The notes: generated by a model from the sequence alone, not told the origin. A stretch of 64,000 nucleotides of DNA from Planctomycetota bacterium (GCA_963205185.1 CAUJHZ010000006.1:1-64000), one strand, 5' to 3'. Shown: positions 45,622 through 56,284, counted from the first letter of the stretch. Numbers and translations are program-made.

Positions 45622-45684
45622 TCGCATCTGCGTCCCGGCGCGGCGCGATCTCGATGGGAAACCCCGCGGACCGGGCGCCCGCGC

Positions 45685-47760
<2,076 letters not shown>

Positions 47761-48116
47761 GAAGGCACCTCCATCCGTGGATTGAATCGCCTGGCGTTCA
47801 GGTCAGTGAACGCCGACGGTCTGGCCGCCCGCGGGTCGAGGCAACTGCCCGGCCGAAGTCAGATCCTGATCCTCATGGATGCCACGTCCCACGCATGAGG
47901 CTGGATGTGCTGGATCGCCCCATAATTATTCGTCATCCGGCGCATCAAGGTTCAACCTGATTGTGAATCTATCGGCACAAGGCCGCCTCGGGCGGGATGA
48001 TCTCAAATTGCCCCCGGAAATTGACGCCGCAAGCCTTGGACTATTCCTCACGACCGGCCGCCGGATCGGGTATGCTTCCTCAGACGTAGGACCGGAGACC
48101 AACGCGAGGAGCCCTT
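47761..48116. other. 356-bp divergent intergenic region upstream of prkA
   Basis: The promoters of prkA (minus) and the gene at 48117 (plus) should be here. An AT-rich stretch near 47920-47935 (CCATAATTATTCGTCATC) and a TATGCT at 48071-48076 are the only candidates I see. No gene is supported. Confidence 0.35.
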
Positions 48117-48647
48117 TTGAGCGCACCATCGTCGATGCACGTCGGATCGGACAGCCCCCGGAAGCCGCTGCCAGGCGTGGCGCAGCGACTTGTTGCGCGG
48201 CGATTCGGTCGCACGGACGGCATCCGCCCCGGCACGGGCGCGGCGCTGCGACTGACCCACCGCCAGCGCGACCTGCTGCGCAAGGGCATGGCCGAACTCC
48301 ATTCATCCTGCGGCGACGAGGCGATGTGGCGAGCCGCCGCCGACGAGGCCGAAGCCGCCCAGCGCGAACTCGAGATTGCCGATCTCGCACCGGGATTCAT
48401 CATGTGGGCCACGAACACTGCCGCCATCGCCAGCGGCGCGTGGTGGCTGCTCCTGCCCGGCTGCGGAGCGCCGGCGCTGCAGTCCACCATCTGCGCCTAC
48501 CTGCGCGTGCCGTGGATCGAGCGTCGGCCCGAATACGCACGGCTTGCCGACGCCATCGCGCAGGGGCGCTACCCGACCATGAAGCAGGTCATCGAGTGGG
48601 CCGAACGCGTGCGCTGCGCACTGATGATCAACGTGCGCGAGGGTTGA
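48117..48647 (+). CDS. Hypothetical protein
   Basis: 176 aa. It has a basic Arg-rich N-terminus, a helical middle (AAADEAEAAQRELEIADLAP) and a hydrophobic stretch (WATNTAAIASGAWWLLLPG) that could be one membrane helix or a buried core. No family recognised. The start is TTG 48117, chosen because GAGGAG lies just upstream. It ends 76 bp before trmB on the same strand. Confidence 0.6.
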   Translation: MSAPSSMHVGSDSPRKPLPGVAQRLVARRFGRTDGIRPGTGAALRLTHRQRDLLRKGMAELHSSCGDEAMWRAAADEAEAAQRELEIADLAPGFIMWATNTAAIASGAWWLLLPGCGAPALQSTICAYLRVPWIERRPEYARLADAIAQGRYPTMKQVIEWAERVRCALMINVREG

Positions 48648-48711
48648 TGTCCCGGCGGATCTCGAGTATCGCCGTGCGCTTTGCGCGGCGATTGGCTTCG
48701 GCCGTGATGCG

Positions 48712-48717
48712 TACCAT
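48712..48717 (+). promoter_or_regulatory. -10 box, probably leaderless start of trmB
   Basis: TACCAT ends 6 nt before ATG 48724. No Shine-Dalgarno sequence is present. Confidence 0.4.
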
Positions 48718-48723
48718 CCCGCC

Positions 48724-49389
48724 ATGAGTTTCGGCCTGGCCCGCGGCAAATCCCTCGACATCACCGGCGTCGGCATCGAGTCCGCCGACCTGCCCGACTT
48801 CGACGCCGCGCCGATCATCAACGTGCGCGAGTGGTTCGGTCCGCGAGCGCACCTGCCGCTCGAAATCGAGATCGGCTCGGGCAAGGGCACGTTTCTCGTC
48901 CAGCAGGCGCCGCGGCAGCCGGAGGTCAATTTCCTCGGCATCGAGTGGGCGGGCGAGTTCTTCCGCTACGCCGCCGACCGTGTGCGCCGCAACGAGATTC
49001 CCAACGTGCGGCTGCTTCACGCTGATGCAATCGAGTTCATCCGCCACCGCTGCCCGGCCGCGATCTGTCGGGTGATTCATCTCTACTTTCCCGATCCGTG
49101 GCCGAAGAAGCGCCACCACAAGCGGCGCAGCGTGCAGGATCAGTCGCTGCTCGATTTCCACCGCATTCTCGAACCGGGCGGCGAAGTGCGCATCGTGACC
49201 GACCACGATGAGTACTGGCAGTGGATCGAAGAGCACGCGCTGCGGGCTCAGTCGCTCTTTGCCCGCGAGCCGTTCGCGCCGCCGGGCGATGGCGACAGCG
49301 GGGGAGGCGAACTCGTGGGCACGAACTTCGAGCGCAAGTACCGCCGCGAGGGCCGGCCGTTCCACGCGATGACGCTGCGGAAATCGTGA
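48724..49389 (+). CDS. trmB: tRNA (guanine-N7)-methyltransferase
   Basis: 221 aa. The SAM-binding EIEIGSGKGTFLVQQA and the TrmB signature IHLYFPDPWPKKRHHKRR are present, followed by the C-terminal GTNFERKYRREG substrate motif. It forms m7G46 in the tRNA variable loop. A TACCAT box 6 nt before ATG suggests a leaderless transcript. Confidence 0.95.
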   Translation: MSFGLARGKSLDITGVGIESADLPDFDAAPIINVREWFGPRAHLPLEIEIGSGKGTFLVQQAPRQPEVNFLGIEWAGEFFRYAADRVRRNEIPNVRLLHADAIEFIRHRCPAAICRVIHLYFPDPWPKKRHHKRRSVQDQSLLDFHRILEPGGEVRIVTDHDEYWQWIEEHALRAQSLFAREPFAPPGDGDSGGGELVGTNFERKYRREGRPFHAMTLRKS

Positions 49390-49406
49390 GGGGCGCCGAG
49401 CAGCGC

Positions 49407-50192
49407 TCAATTCCTCAACTCGAGCAGACGGCACAGCTTTGCCACGCTGATCTTGCGCGCGATGGCGTGTGACGAGCCGCGAAGCGAAGCGACCGCGCGG
49501 GCAATTTCGTCGGAGGTTGGGTTCAGAGGGAGCAGCACTCGCACTAATCGGGGATAGACCTCGCGAGTCATGTAGCGGGGAACGTCGGTAGCGACCAGCA
49601 GCGCTAAGAGGGCAAAACCGGCGAACCCGCCGTAGAACAGCACATCGTCAGTCGCGGCGGTCCCTCGGGGAATCCAACGGTTGGCCCGCGCGATTCCAAT
49701 GGCTATCGGGACGACAACCCCCAGAAGCGCCAGGGCGCTCCATTGGTCGAGTCGCACCTGGGTGACGCGCTGATCCAGTTCGCGGCTGGCGCGAAGGAGA
49801 ATCTGCACGATGCAGTCGATGCGAGCCTGCGGCGAGGCGCCAGCACCCCGAGCCCTTGCGGCGGCGGCAATCTCGCGATCGCGACGTTCGAAGACATCAG
49901 GATGCGTTTCCTCAATGAGGCTCTCGATTGACGAGTATGAAGCGGCTGATCGAGCCACGCCCGCATAGTTCTGGCGCTGCGTCTCCATCTCATTGCCACA
50001 GTCTTCGCAAATCACGGAGTCATCGAGGTTGACGCCCAGCCCGGTGGGGATGCTCCAGAGATGGTTCATGTTGCGGCGCCGGCAGTAGCGCATCGGCCGC
50101 ACCAGCCCGCAGTCGAGACAGAAATCCGCCACGAATCCAATGCGGCGACGGCGGATCATTCTCGTGATCACGATGACGCTGGAAGGCATCAT
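49407..50192 (-). CDS. Membrane protein with two CxxC zinc-ribbon pairs
   Basis: 261 aa. The N-terminus carries FCLDCGLVRP and VICEDCGNEM, a likely four-Cys zinc ribbon. A helical middle and two membrane helices follow (ALALLGVVVPIAIGIA and VLFYGGFAGFALLALLVAT), with a short tail. No known family. ATG 50192 is preferred to the longer TTG start, which has no ribosome binding site; the choice is uncertain. It is convergent with trmB. Confidence 0.65.
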   Translation of the reverse strand: MMPSSVIVITRMIRRRRIGFVADFCLDCGLVRPMRYCRRRNMNHLWSIPTGLGVNLDDSVICEDCGNEMETQRQNYAGVARSAASYSSIESLIEETHPDVFERRDREIAAAARARGAGASPQARIDCIVQILLRASRELDQRVTQVRLDQWSALALLGVVVPIAIGIARANRWIPRGTAATDDVLFYGGFAGFALLALLVATDVPRYMTREVYPRLVRVLLPLNPTSDEIARAVASLRGSSHAIARKISVAKLCRLLELRN

Positions 50193-50242
50193 GTCTACAC
50201 GTCCCGATGCGGCCAAGGCGACGGCGATGGAATGACCACCGC

Positions 50243-50248
50243 TATACT
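50243..50248 (+). promoter_or_regulatory. Candidate -10 box for the cyclophilin gene
   Basis: TATACT lies 65 nt upstream of ATG 50314. No matching -35 was seen. Confidence 0.35.
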
Positions 50249-50313
50249 AGCAGACTGTCGCTGGTTCGCGGGATGGTCCGCTTGCCTGGCGATGCGCTAT
50301 CAAGGAGTTTGCA

Positions 50314-51297
50314 ATGAATTTCGCACTGGCCCTCTCAGTCGCACTTTGCGCCACGCCCCTCACGCCCGAGCGGCTCTATTACCAGATCGACCGGGCCATG
50401 CCCATCAGCGTCGAGGCCGGCGAGAGCCGCGAACTGGCGCTGCTCAAGCCCGACAACACGCTCATCACGCGCGTCAACGTGCCCAACGACGCTGCGGCCG
50501 TCGATCTCAACGTGCTCATTCCCGATCTCTACTCAAACACCGAGGTGTGTTACCTGCAGCTGCTCGAGCGCGGCGAGCCGACCGGCGCTGCGCTGCTGCT
50601 CGAGCCGCTCGTCGAGCGGGCCAAGCCCGTGCTCCGCTACGGCGAGCGCGGCCCCGTGGTGGACAACTGGATGAGACCGAGCCCCGATCAGCTTTCGATG
50701 GCGGGCTTTCGCGTCTCCGTCGAGCGCGATGTCGTGCTCCACACGACCATGGGCGACATCCGGATGGTCATGCGGCCCGACATGGCGCCCAACTCGGCGT
50801 GGAACTTCACGAGCCTCGTCGACGGCGGCTTTTACACGCACATCCCTTTTCACCGCATCATCGGCAACACGCCCAGCGGCAAGGGATTTGTCATCCAGGC
50901 CGGCGATCCGACCGGCACCGGCACCGGCGGGCCGGGCTACAGCATCGATCTCGAACCCAGCACGCTGCCTCATGATCTCGGCGTCATCAGCATGGCGCGC
51001 GAAGGCGGCAGCGTCGATACCGGCGGCAGCCAGTTCTTCATCTGCCTCTCGCGCGAGATGACCGCCAGGCTCGATGGGCAGTACACCTCATTCGGCCAGA
51101 CGATCGAGGGGCTGGACGTAGTGGGCAAACTCGGCGCCGTGCCGACGGGCGCCGAAGACCGGCCGCTCACGATGCCTTACATCGAGACAGCCGAACTCGT
51201 GCCGGCGGCCCCGCGGTCGCCCGGCGTCAAGCCGAGTTGGATGGCCCAGAAGGCGGAGTCCAAGCCCGAGCCGCCGCCGGCGAATCCGCAGCGGTGA
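50314..51297 (+). CDS. Exported cyclophilin-type peptidyl-prolyl isomerase
   Basis: 327 aa. A short signal peptide (MNFALALSVALCATP) and a domain of about 130 residues with no clear family precede a cyclophilin domain. The active-site pattern is visible as YTHIPFHRIIGN, GFVIQAGDPTGTGTGGPGY and GSQFFICLSREM. The C-terminus is Pro-rich. It should assist protein folding outside the cytoplasm. The start is fixed by AAGGAGTTTGCA before ATG 50314. Confidence 0.88.
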   Translation: MNFALALSVALCATPLTPERLYYQIDRAMPISVEAGESRELALLKPDNTLITRVNVPNDAAAVDLNVLIPDLYSNTEVCYLQLLERGEPTGAALLLEPLVERAKPVLRYGERGPVVDNWMRPSPDQLSMAGFRVSVERDVVLHTTMGDIRMVMRPDMAPNSAWNFTSLVDGGFYTHIPFHRIIGNTPSGKGFVIQAGDPTGTGTGGPGYSIDLEPSTLPHDLGVISMAREGGSVDTGGSQFFICLSREMTARLDGQYTSFGQTIEGLDVVGKLGAVPTGAEDRPLTMPYIETAELVPAAPRSPGVKPSWMAQKAESKPEPPPANPQR

Positions 51298-51363
51298 GGC
51301 GCTGGCGGAGGCCCTGCCCATGCGGCAAGATGCAGGAAGTTCTGCTTTCCTGCGAATTGTCGC

Positions 51364-51392
51364 TTGCAGATCCGGCGCGCTTGTGGTAGAGT
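51364..51392 (+). promoter_or_regulatory. Promoter of the first propeller gene
   Basis: TTGCAG (51364-51369) and TAGAGT (51387-51392) are spaced 17 bp. The same layout precedes the genes at 53245 and 53717. Confidence 0.6.
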
Positions 51393-51402
51393 AAAGAGAC
51401 GA

Positions 51403-51448
51403 CCGCGGCGCTTCGGGATCGCAACGATCCCACAATACAGCGCCGTGG
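51403..51448 (+). ncRNA. Structured 5' leader of the first propeller gene
   Basis: An outer stem CCGCGGCGC/GCGCCGTGG encloses the hairpin GGGATC-GCAAC-GATCCC. A leader with the same layout and different paired bases precedes the paralogue at 53717. Function unknown; it may be part of the mRNA leader rather than a separate RNA. Confidence 0.4.
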
Positions 51449-51505
51449 ATGCCGCTCGCAGCCCCGCGAGCAGAACGACCTCGGTCGAAACCGAAGGAGA
51501 GCACC

Positions 51506-53023
51506 ATGTTGTCCATGCGCACGACGTTGCTTGGCATACTCGCTCTGATCGCCTCGCTGGCGCTCGCGACTTCCGCTTCCGGTCAGCCGTGCGCGCCGGA
51601 GTGGGATGTAGAATTCGGAACGAACGGAACGACCGCGACGATATGGGATTCAGCGGTCTATGACGGCGGTACGGGGCCGGCACTCTACGTCTGCGGCGCT
51701 GTGCTGGGTGAGATCGGCGGAGCGGTCGCGTGGGGCATCGCAAAATGGGATGGCGCGCGGTGGACCGATGTCGGAGGTGGCTTGTTTAGGAATGGCGAGG
51801 CTGGATTCGGAGCAACATTGTTTGTCTGGGACGACGGCCGCGGTCCGGCACTCTACGTGGGAGGTCGCTTTGATCACGCCGGAGATGTTCCCGTCGCGAA
51901 CGTTGCCCGTTGGGACGGCTCGCACTGGGAAGCCTTGGGCGAAGGCGTTGACGATGAGGCTCTCGAAATGTGCGCTTTCGATGACGGCCGCGGCCCGGCG
52001 CTGTTCGTAGGCGGCGGGTTTGATGTTGCGGGAGGGGAGCCGGCTGCGCATATCGCGCGTTGGGACGGCGTCAGCTGGGAACCGCTTGCCAGCGGACTGA
52101 TGGGTGGAAGCCGAGTCGTCGGAAGCATGACCGTGTTCGATGATGGTCGAGGGCCGGCCCTGTTCGTGGGAGGCGACTTTTACTCTGCCGGCGGCGTTCC
52201 CACGAACTACATCGCCCGTTGGGATGGGCACGAGTGGTCCGCGCTGGGAGGCGTTAATCTCTCTCGCGGGTGGCATTACGATACCATACTGGAAGAACTT
52301 GCTGTCTTCGATGATGGGAGTGGGCCCGCGCTGTTCATGTCAGGGAACTTCCAGCAAGTCGGCGTTGGCGAACTCTTCTTGAAGTGGGATGGCCAAAGCG
52401 TGAGCGCTCCGGCGGGGATCGTGTGGGACCTCAGTTATTATCCGGAGACCATGCTTGTCCACGACGATGGAGCGGGTCCGAGGCTCTGGTTGGCAGGCGG
52501 CCGCTTCGGGATTGGCGAGAGAACGAATTTCACGACCATCGCCAGGTGGGATGGAAAGACATGGACCAAGCCCTCGCACTATCCTTCCTATTGGATTTTC
52601 TCTCTTGACTTTTTCAATGATGGATTCGGCAACGATCTCTATGTCTTTGGATGGCTGAACTCCATTCTCCCGGACAATGTGCGCATAGCGAACCTCTCTC
52701 GATTGAGAGCTTCGCGCATGACTGTGTCGCACTCACCACTTCGAGCCAGTGAGCAGGCGTTGTTCGCCACGACCTGTGCCACGCCCGGCGGCCGGGTCTA
52801 CTTCACCTACAGCACGACGGGTCTGGGATCGTTCTTTGTGCCGCAACTGAATGTGACGCTTGATCTTGATGCGCCGCATCTCGCCGGCAGCGGGATCGCC
52901 GACCAGGACGGCAAGGCGGAGCTGATCCGCAGGATTCCGCCTGATGCCGCCGGCCGAACTGTCTATCTCCAGGCCGCCGAGCAGGGGCGCAAGAGCGAAG
53001 TAGTTGAAGCGGTCATTGAATAG
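51506..53023 (+). CDS. Secreted propeller-type repeat protein, copy 1
   Basis: 505 aa. A signal peptide (TTLLGILALIASLALATSAS) precedes about six kelch-like repeats with the core DDGRGPALYVGG ... ARWDGSHWEALG, consistent with a beta-propeller. The last 90 residues are the shared C-terminal module (GRVYFTYSTTGLGSFFVPQL to the end). It is presumably extracellular; ligand unknown. GAAGGAGAG lies before ATG 51506. It is closely related to the gene at 53717, with the 3' 235 bp nearly identical at DNA level. Confidence 0.85.
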   Translation: MLSMRTTLLGILALIASLALATSASGQPCAPEWDVEFGTNGTTATIWDSAVYDGGTGPALYVCGAVLGEIGGAVAWGIAKWDGARWTDVGGGLFRNGEAGFGATLFVWDDGRGPALYVGGRFDHAGDVPVANVARWDGSHWEALGEGVDDEALEMCAFDDGRGPALFVGGGFDVAGGEPAAHIARWDGVSWEPLASGLMGGSRVVGSMTVFDDGRGPALFVGGDFYSAGGVPTNYIARWDGHEWSALGGVNLSRGWHYDTILEELAVFDDGSGPALFMSGNFQQVGVGELFLKWDGQSVSAPAGIVWDLSYYPETMLVHDDGAGPRLWLAGGRFGIGERTNFTTIARWDGKTWTKPSHYPSYWIFSLDFFNDGFGNDLYVFGWLNSILPDNVRIANLSRLRASRMTVSHSPLRASEQALFATTCATPGGRVYFTYSTTGLGSFFVPQLNVTLDLDAPHLAGSGIADQDGKAELIRRIPPDAAGRTVYLQAAEQGRKSEVVEAVIE

Positions 53024-53082
53024 CCGCCTGCGGGCGCTGGATCGGCCTCTGGGTTAATTTTTGCCAACTTCCCGGATTTTGC

Positions 53083-53112
53083 TTGCAATCCCGGCGGGTT
53101 GCAGGTTATTCT
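53083..53112 (+). promoter_or_regulatory. Promoter of the remnant propeller gene
   Basis: TTGCAA (53083-53088) and TATTCT (53107-53112) are spaced 18 bp, at a position matching the promoters of the two intact paralogues. Confidence 0.45.
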
Positions 53113-53244
53113 GAACGCAGCCATTCGATTGCGCAGATTCGGGCACGCACAGGCCCGGGCGCAAGCCGGATGAAGTGCACCGGGAAATTGCCGCTCCGCC
53201 CGCGAGGCGGGCCGCGCGAACATCCTGCAAATTAGGAGGTTGCC

Positions 53245-53487
53245 ATGGCTTCCGTTCGACATGTTGCGCCAACGGCGATGGCCGCTCTTGTCGTGTTTGC
53301 TTACCGTCGCGTCAGCCGAGTCGCGCGCCCGGCTGCGTTGCGACGTTTGCTGGACAGGCGGTGCCGACAGGACCGTGTCAGCGCGGTGATCCGCAGGATT
53401 CCGCCTGATGCGGCCGGCCGGACCGTCTATCTCCAGGCCGCCGAGCAGGGTCGCAAGAGTGAGGTGATCGAATCCACAATCGAATAG
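53245..53487 (+). pseudogene. Decayed propeller-type gene (signal peptide and last 30 residues only)
   Basis: 80 codons. The start (AGGAGG before ATG 53245) and the beginning of a signal peptide resemble the copy at 53717. The frame then runs through nonsense-like Arg-rich sequence: the alternative frame reads LLTVASAES, which restores a normal signal peptide, so a frameshift is likely. The last 31 residues (RRIPPDAAGRTVYLQAAEQG and on) are the end of the shared module. All repeats are deleted. It still has a promoter-like sequence upstream and a terminator downstream. Confidence 0.75.
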
Positions 53488-53516
53488 CGTCAGCGCGACT
53501 CCCCCCGCGCGACGCA
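53485..53516 (+). repeat. 32-bp direct repeat after the remnant gene
   Basis: Identical to 55235-55266, starting in the stop codon region (TAGCGTCAGCGCGACTCC and on). It shows that the remnant and the gene at 53717 were duplicated together with 3' flank. Confidence 0.85.
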
Positions 53517-53521
53517 ACCAG

Positions 53522-53552
53522 ACCCCGGGTTTCACGACCCGGGGTTTGTTGT
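53522..53552 (+). terminator. Intrinsic terminator after the remnant gene
   Basis: A perfect 9-bp stem ACCCCGGGT/ACCCGGGGT with a 6-nt loop (53522-53545) is followed by TTGTTGT. Confidence 0.8.
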
Positions 53553-53571
53553 ACGTTCTGATGATTTGCCC

Positions 53572-53600
53572 TTGCAATCCACATCAGAATCTGTTAGACT
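53572..53600 (+). promoter_or_regulatory. Promoter of the second propeller gene
   Basis: TTGCAA (53572-53577) and TAGACT (53595-53600) are spaced 17 bp, 117 bp before ATG 53717. Confidence 0.6.
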
Positions 53601-53612
53601 GATGTGATAGCT

Positions 53613-53661
53613 CCACGAGCCGCGCGAGGTCGCAACGACCCGCCCGAAAGCCGCTCCGTGG
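53613..53661 (+). ncRNA. Structured 5' leader of the second propeller gene
   Basis: An outer stem CCACGAGC/GCTCCGTGG (one bulged C) encloses GGTC-GCAAC-GACC. The loop GCAAC is the same as in the leader at 51403-51448 while the paired bases differ in a compensating way. Confidence 0.4.
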
Positions 53662-53716
53662 CGCCGGCTTGCGCCCCGCGAGTCCGATGAAATCTCTCAC
53701 CGAATAGGAGGCTGGT

Positions 53717-55237
53717 ATGGCGTCCCTGCTTCGTCCATTCGTGTTATGTGCGGCAGCATGCGGCACACTCATGACACTTGTGCAAACCACATTCGCCCAA
53801 TTGTGTGAGCCAGGTTGGGACGAACACTTCAAAGGGACCGATACAGACGTGTCGGATTTGACAGAGTTCGACGATGGAACCGGAGCGGCGCTTTATATTG
53901 CAGGGCCTTTCATTGGCATGCAAGGCCAGAAAGCATGGGGTATCGCCAAGTGGGATGGGCACAAGTGGAGCGAAGTTGGAGGCGGACTTCGAAGAGGTGA
54001 GTCGCCGGGATACGGATATGCGCTTTCGGTCTGGGATGACGGGCGCGGACCGGCGCTGTACGTCGGTGGGTCCTTTTCATCTGCTGGAGGAGTTGTCGCA
54101 AGCAACGTGGCCCGCTGGGATGGTCAGCATTGGGAGCCGCTGGGCGTCGGCACAGATGACACGGTGTATTCTTTTGGCCAATTCGATGATGGACGTGGTC
54201 AAGCCCTCTACGTTGGTGGCCGGTTCGAACGTGCTGGCGACGTCGACGCGTTATCGATCGCGCGCTGGAATGGCGCGGAGTGGGAACCGCTTGAGAGCGG
54301 GCTTCCGAGCATCCCGCGTTGGTGGGGTGTGCGCACTATGACTGAATTTGATGATGGAACTGGTAATCGCCTGTACGTCGGGGGCGACTTCTACAGGAGC
54401 GATGCCGTCCGAACGCCTGGCGGCGGATTCCAGAAGGATCTTGCACGATGGGACGGGCGCGAATGGTCCAGCGTTCCCGGTGCTCCGCTGCGATCGCTGG
54501 GAGGTGGCTACGCGACCCATGTCGATCAATTGCTTGTGCACGACGATGGATTCGGCAAGGCTCTGTTCGTCACCGGGGGGTTTCTCACCCCGCTTGGCTC
54601 TCAGTGGGCAACCGGCTTCCTGCGATGGGATGGCACCAATTGGACGGTGCCTGGAGGTGGGTTCGTCCAAAGTTACTCGCACCCCGACGCAATGGCCGTA
54701 TTTGACAGCGGGAGTGGGCCACAACTTTGGATTGGGGGCGGTAGAGTCGGCTTGATCAATTCACGAGAATACGGCTACGTGTTCCGATGGAACGGTCTGG
54801 AGCTGACGCCAGTCAAACCGGACCCTAGGGCTTACTGGGTTAGCGTTCTGCGGCCTTTTAATGACGGCTATGGGCGGGCGATCTACTTGGGAGATGAGTA
54901 CTCGGCAGTTCTGCGCTGGACCGTCCCGCACATGGCGCTTGAGCACACGGCTCTTCGCGCCGGGCAACCCGCTCGGTTCACCACCACGTGCGCTACGCCT
55001 GGCGGCCCGGTCTACTTCACCTACAGCACCACGGGCCTGGGCTCGTTCTTTGTGCCGCAACTGAATGTGACGCTTGATCTCGATGCGCCGCATCTCGCCG
55101 GCAGCGGGATCGCCGACCAGGACGGCAAGGCCGAACTGATCCGCAGGATTCCGCCTGATGCCGCCGGCCGAACCGTCTATCTCCAGGCCGCCGAGCAGGG
55201 GCGCAAGAGCGAAGTGGTCGAAGCGATGATTGAGTAG
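53717..55237 (+). CDS. Secreted propeller-type repeat protein, copy 2
   Basis: 506 aa. A signal peptide (FVLCAAACGTLMTLVQTTFA) and the same repeat core as copy 1 (DDGRGPALYVGGSFSSAGG, ARWDGQHWEPLG) are followed by the shared C-terminal module. The repeat part differs at many residues from copy 1, whereas the module is almost identical. AGGAGG lies before ATG 53717. Terminated by the hairpin at 55273. Confidence 0.85.
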   Translation: MASLLRPFVLCAAACGTLMTLVQTTFAQLCEPGWDEHFKGTDTDVSDLTEFDDGTGAALYIAGPFIGMQGQKAWGIAKWDGHKWSEVGGGLRRGESPGYGYALSVWDDGRGPALYVGGSFSSAGGVVASNVARWDGQHWEPLGVGTDDTVYSFGQFDDGRGQALYVGGRFERAGDVDALSIARWNGAEWEPLESGLPSIPRWWGVRTMTEFDDGTGNRLYVGGDFYRSDAVRTPGGGFQKDLARWDGREWSSVPGAPLRSLGGGYATHVDQLLVHDDGFGKALFVTGGFLTPLGSQWATGFLRWDGTNWTVPGGGFVQSYSHPDAMAVFDSGSGPQLWIGGGRVGLINSREYGYVFRWNGLELTPVKPDPRAYWVSVLRPFNDGYGRAIYLGDEYSAVLRWTVPHMALEHTALRAGQPARFTTTCATPGGPVYFTYSTTGLGSFFVPQLNVTLDLDAPHLAGSGIADQDGKAELIRRIPPDAAGRTVYLQAAEQGRKSEVVEAMIE

Positions 55238-55266
55238 CGTCAGCGCGACTCCCCCCGCGCGACGCA
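55235..55266 (+). repeat. 32-bp direct repeat after the second propeller gene
   Basis: Identical to 53485-53516. Confidence 0.85.
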
Positions 55267-55272
55267 CCTCCA

Positions 55273-55298
55273 AGCCCCGGGTCTCCGGGCCCGGGGCT
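55273..55298 (+). terminator. GC-rich hairpin after the second propeller gene
   Basis: A perfect 9-bp stem AGCCCCGGG/CCCGGGGCT is followed by CCCTCTTC. The T content after it is low, so termination may be partial. Confidence 0.6.
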
Positions 55299-55379
55299 CC
55301 CTCTTCAAATCGCGGCACATCCGCCGGCACCGAGGCCGCCGCAGTTGGCCCGGCCTAATCAAGGTGCCGGGTACCTTTC

Positions 55380-56261
55380 TTACGGTCGCGCTGCATCCAC
55401 CGTGTTGCGCAGCAGCATGGCCACCGTCACCGGGCCCACGCCGCCGGGGACGGGGGAGATCCAGCCGGCCACCGCGCGGACCTCGTCGAACGACACGTCG
55501 CCGACAACGCGTTTCTTTCCGGTCGCCGGATCGACTGTCCGATTGATTCCCACGTCGATGACCACCGCTCCGGCCTTGACCATGTCTGCGGCGATCAGGC
55601 CCGCCTTGCCGGCCGCGACGACGAGCACATCCGCCTGCCGCGTCATGGCCGCCAGGTCTTGCGTGTACTTGTTGCAGCTGTGCACCGTCGCTTCGCGCTG
55701 CATCATCAGAATCGCCACGGGCTTGCCGACGATGTTGCTCGCGCCGACGCAGACCACTTCGCTGCCGCGCAGTTCGACGCCCGTCGAATCGACCATCTTC
55801 ATCACCGCCAGGGCCGTGCAGGGCACGAGCGATGAGCGGTCGTAGACGACGTTGCCGATGTTGGCGGGATTGACGCCCTCGACGTCCTTGGCCGGGTCGA
55901 TGAGAGACTGGACGCGATAAGGGTCGATGCCCTCGGGCAGGGGCATGTGGACCATGATGGCCGTGACGCGTTCTTCGGCGCTGAGCAGCAGCACCCGGCC
56001 GGCGATGTCCTCGTAGGTGGCCGTGTGCGGCAGGACGTGCAGGCGATACTCGATGCCCAGTTCGGCGCAGCCGGCTTTCTGGTTCTCGGCGTAGATGCGG
56101 GCGCTGCTCTTGGCGCCCGGCTCGCCATCGACGAGCACGGCGTCGAGCGAGACGGTCCGGCCGCGCGCTTTGAGCTGCTCGACATCGCGCCGGATTTCGG
56201 CGCGGAAGCGATCCGCCAGGGCCCGCCCGTCGATGATTTGTGCGCCGCCTGAGCCGCTCAT
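55380..56261 (-). CDS. folD: Methylenetetrahydrofolate dehydrogenase/cyclohydrolase
   Basis: 293 aa. The catalytic Lys is in the YAENQKAGCAELGI segment, and the NADP-binding VGASNIVGKP and the C-terminal ISPVPGGVGPVTVAMLLRNT signature are present. It interconverts 5,10-methylene-THF and 10-formyl-THF. ATG 56261 is preferred over 56270 because a TATCAT box ends 7 nt before it and there is no Shine-Dalgarno sequence at either. It is divergent from the aminotransferase gene with only 35 bp between starts. Confidence 0.93.
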   Translation of the reverse strand: MSGSGGAQIIDGRALADRFRAEIRRDVEQLKARGRTVSLDAVLVDGEPGAKSSARIYAENQKAGCAELGIEYRLHVLPHTATYEDIAGRVLLLSAEERVTAIMVHMPLPEGIDPYRVQSLIDPAKDVEGVNPANIGNVVYDRSSLVPCTALAVMKMVDSTGVELRGSEVVCVGASNIVGKPVAILMMQREATVHSCNKYTQDLAAMTRQADVLVVAAGKAGLIAADMVKAGAVVIDVGINRTVDPATGKKRVVGDVSFDEVRAVAGWISPVPGGVGPVTVAMLLRNTVDAARP

Positions 56262-56268
56262 CGCCGAC

Positions 56269-56274
56269 ATGATA
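56269..56274 (-). promoter_or_regulatory. -10 box, probably leaderless start of folD
   Basis: TATCAT on the minus strand ends 7 nt before ATG 56261. Confidence 0.4.
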
Positions 56275-56284
56275 GCGGGAGGTC

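Noticed and set aside
48624-48832. 15-bp repeat ATCAACGTGCGCGAG at the end of the 48117 gene and in trmB as a recombination trace
   Set aside because: It encodes INVRE in both places, is short, and could arise by chance in GC-rich codons.
51393-51505. Cyclic-di-GMP (GEMM) riboswitch in the propeller gene leaders
   Set aside because: The GCAAC loop and GCC stretches recall it, but the conserved GEMM stems and tetraloop receptor are not present.
55361-55377. Palindrome AAGGTGCCGGGTACCTT near the end of folD as a mobile-element end
   Set aside because: Only the outer 5 bp pair perfectly and there is a single copy in the window; it may be a weak terminator stem.
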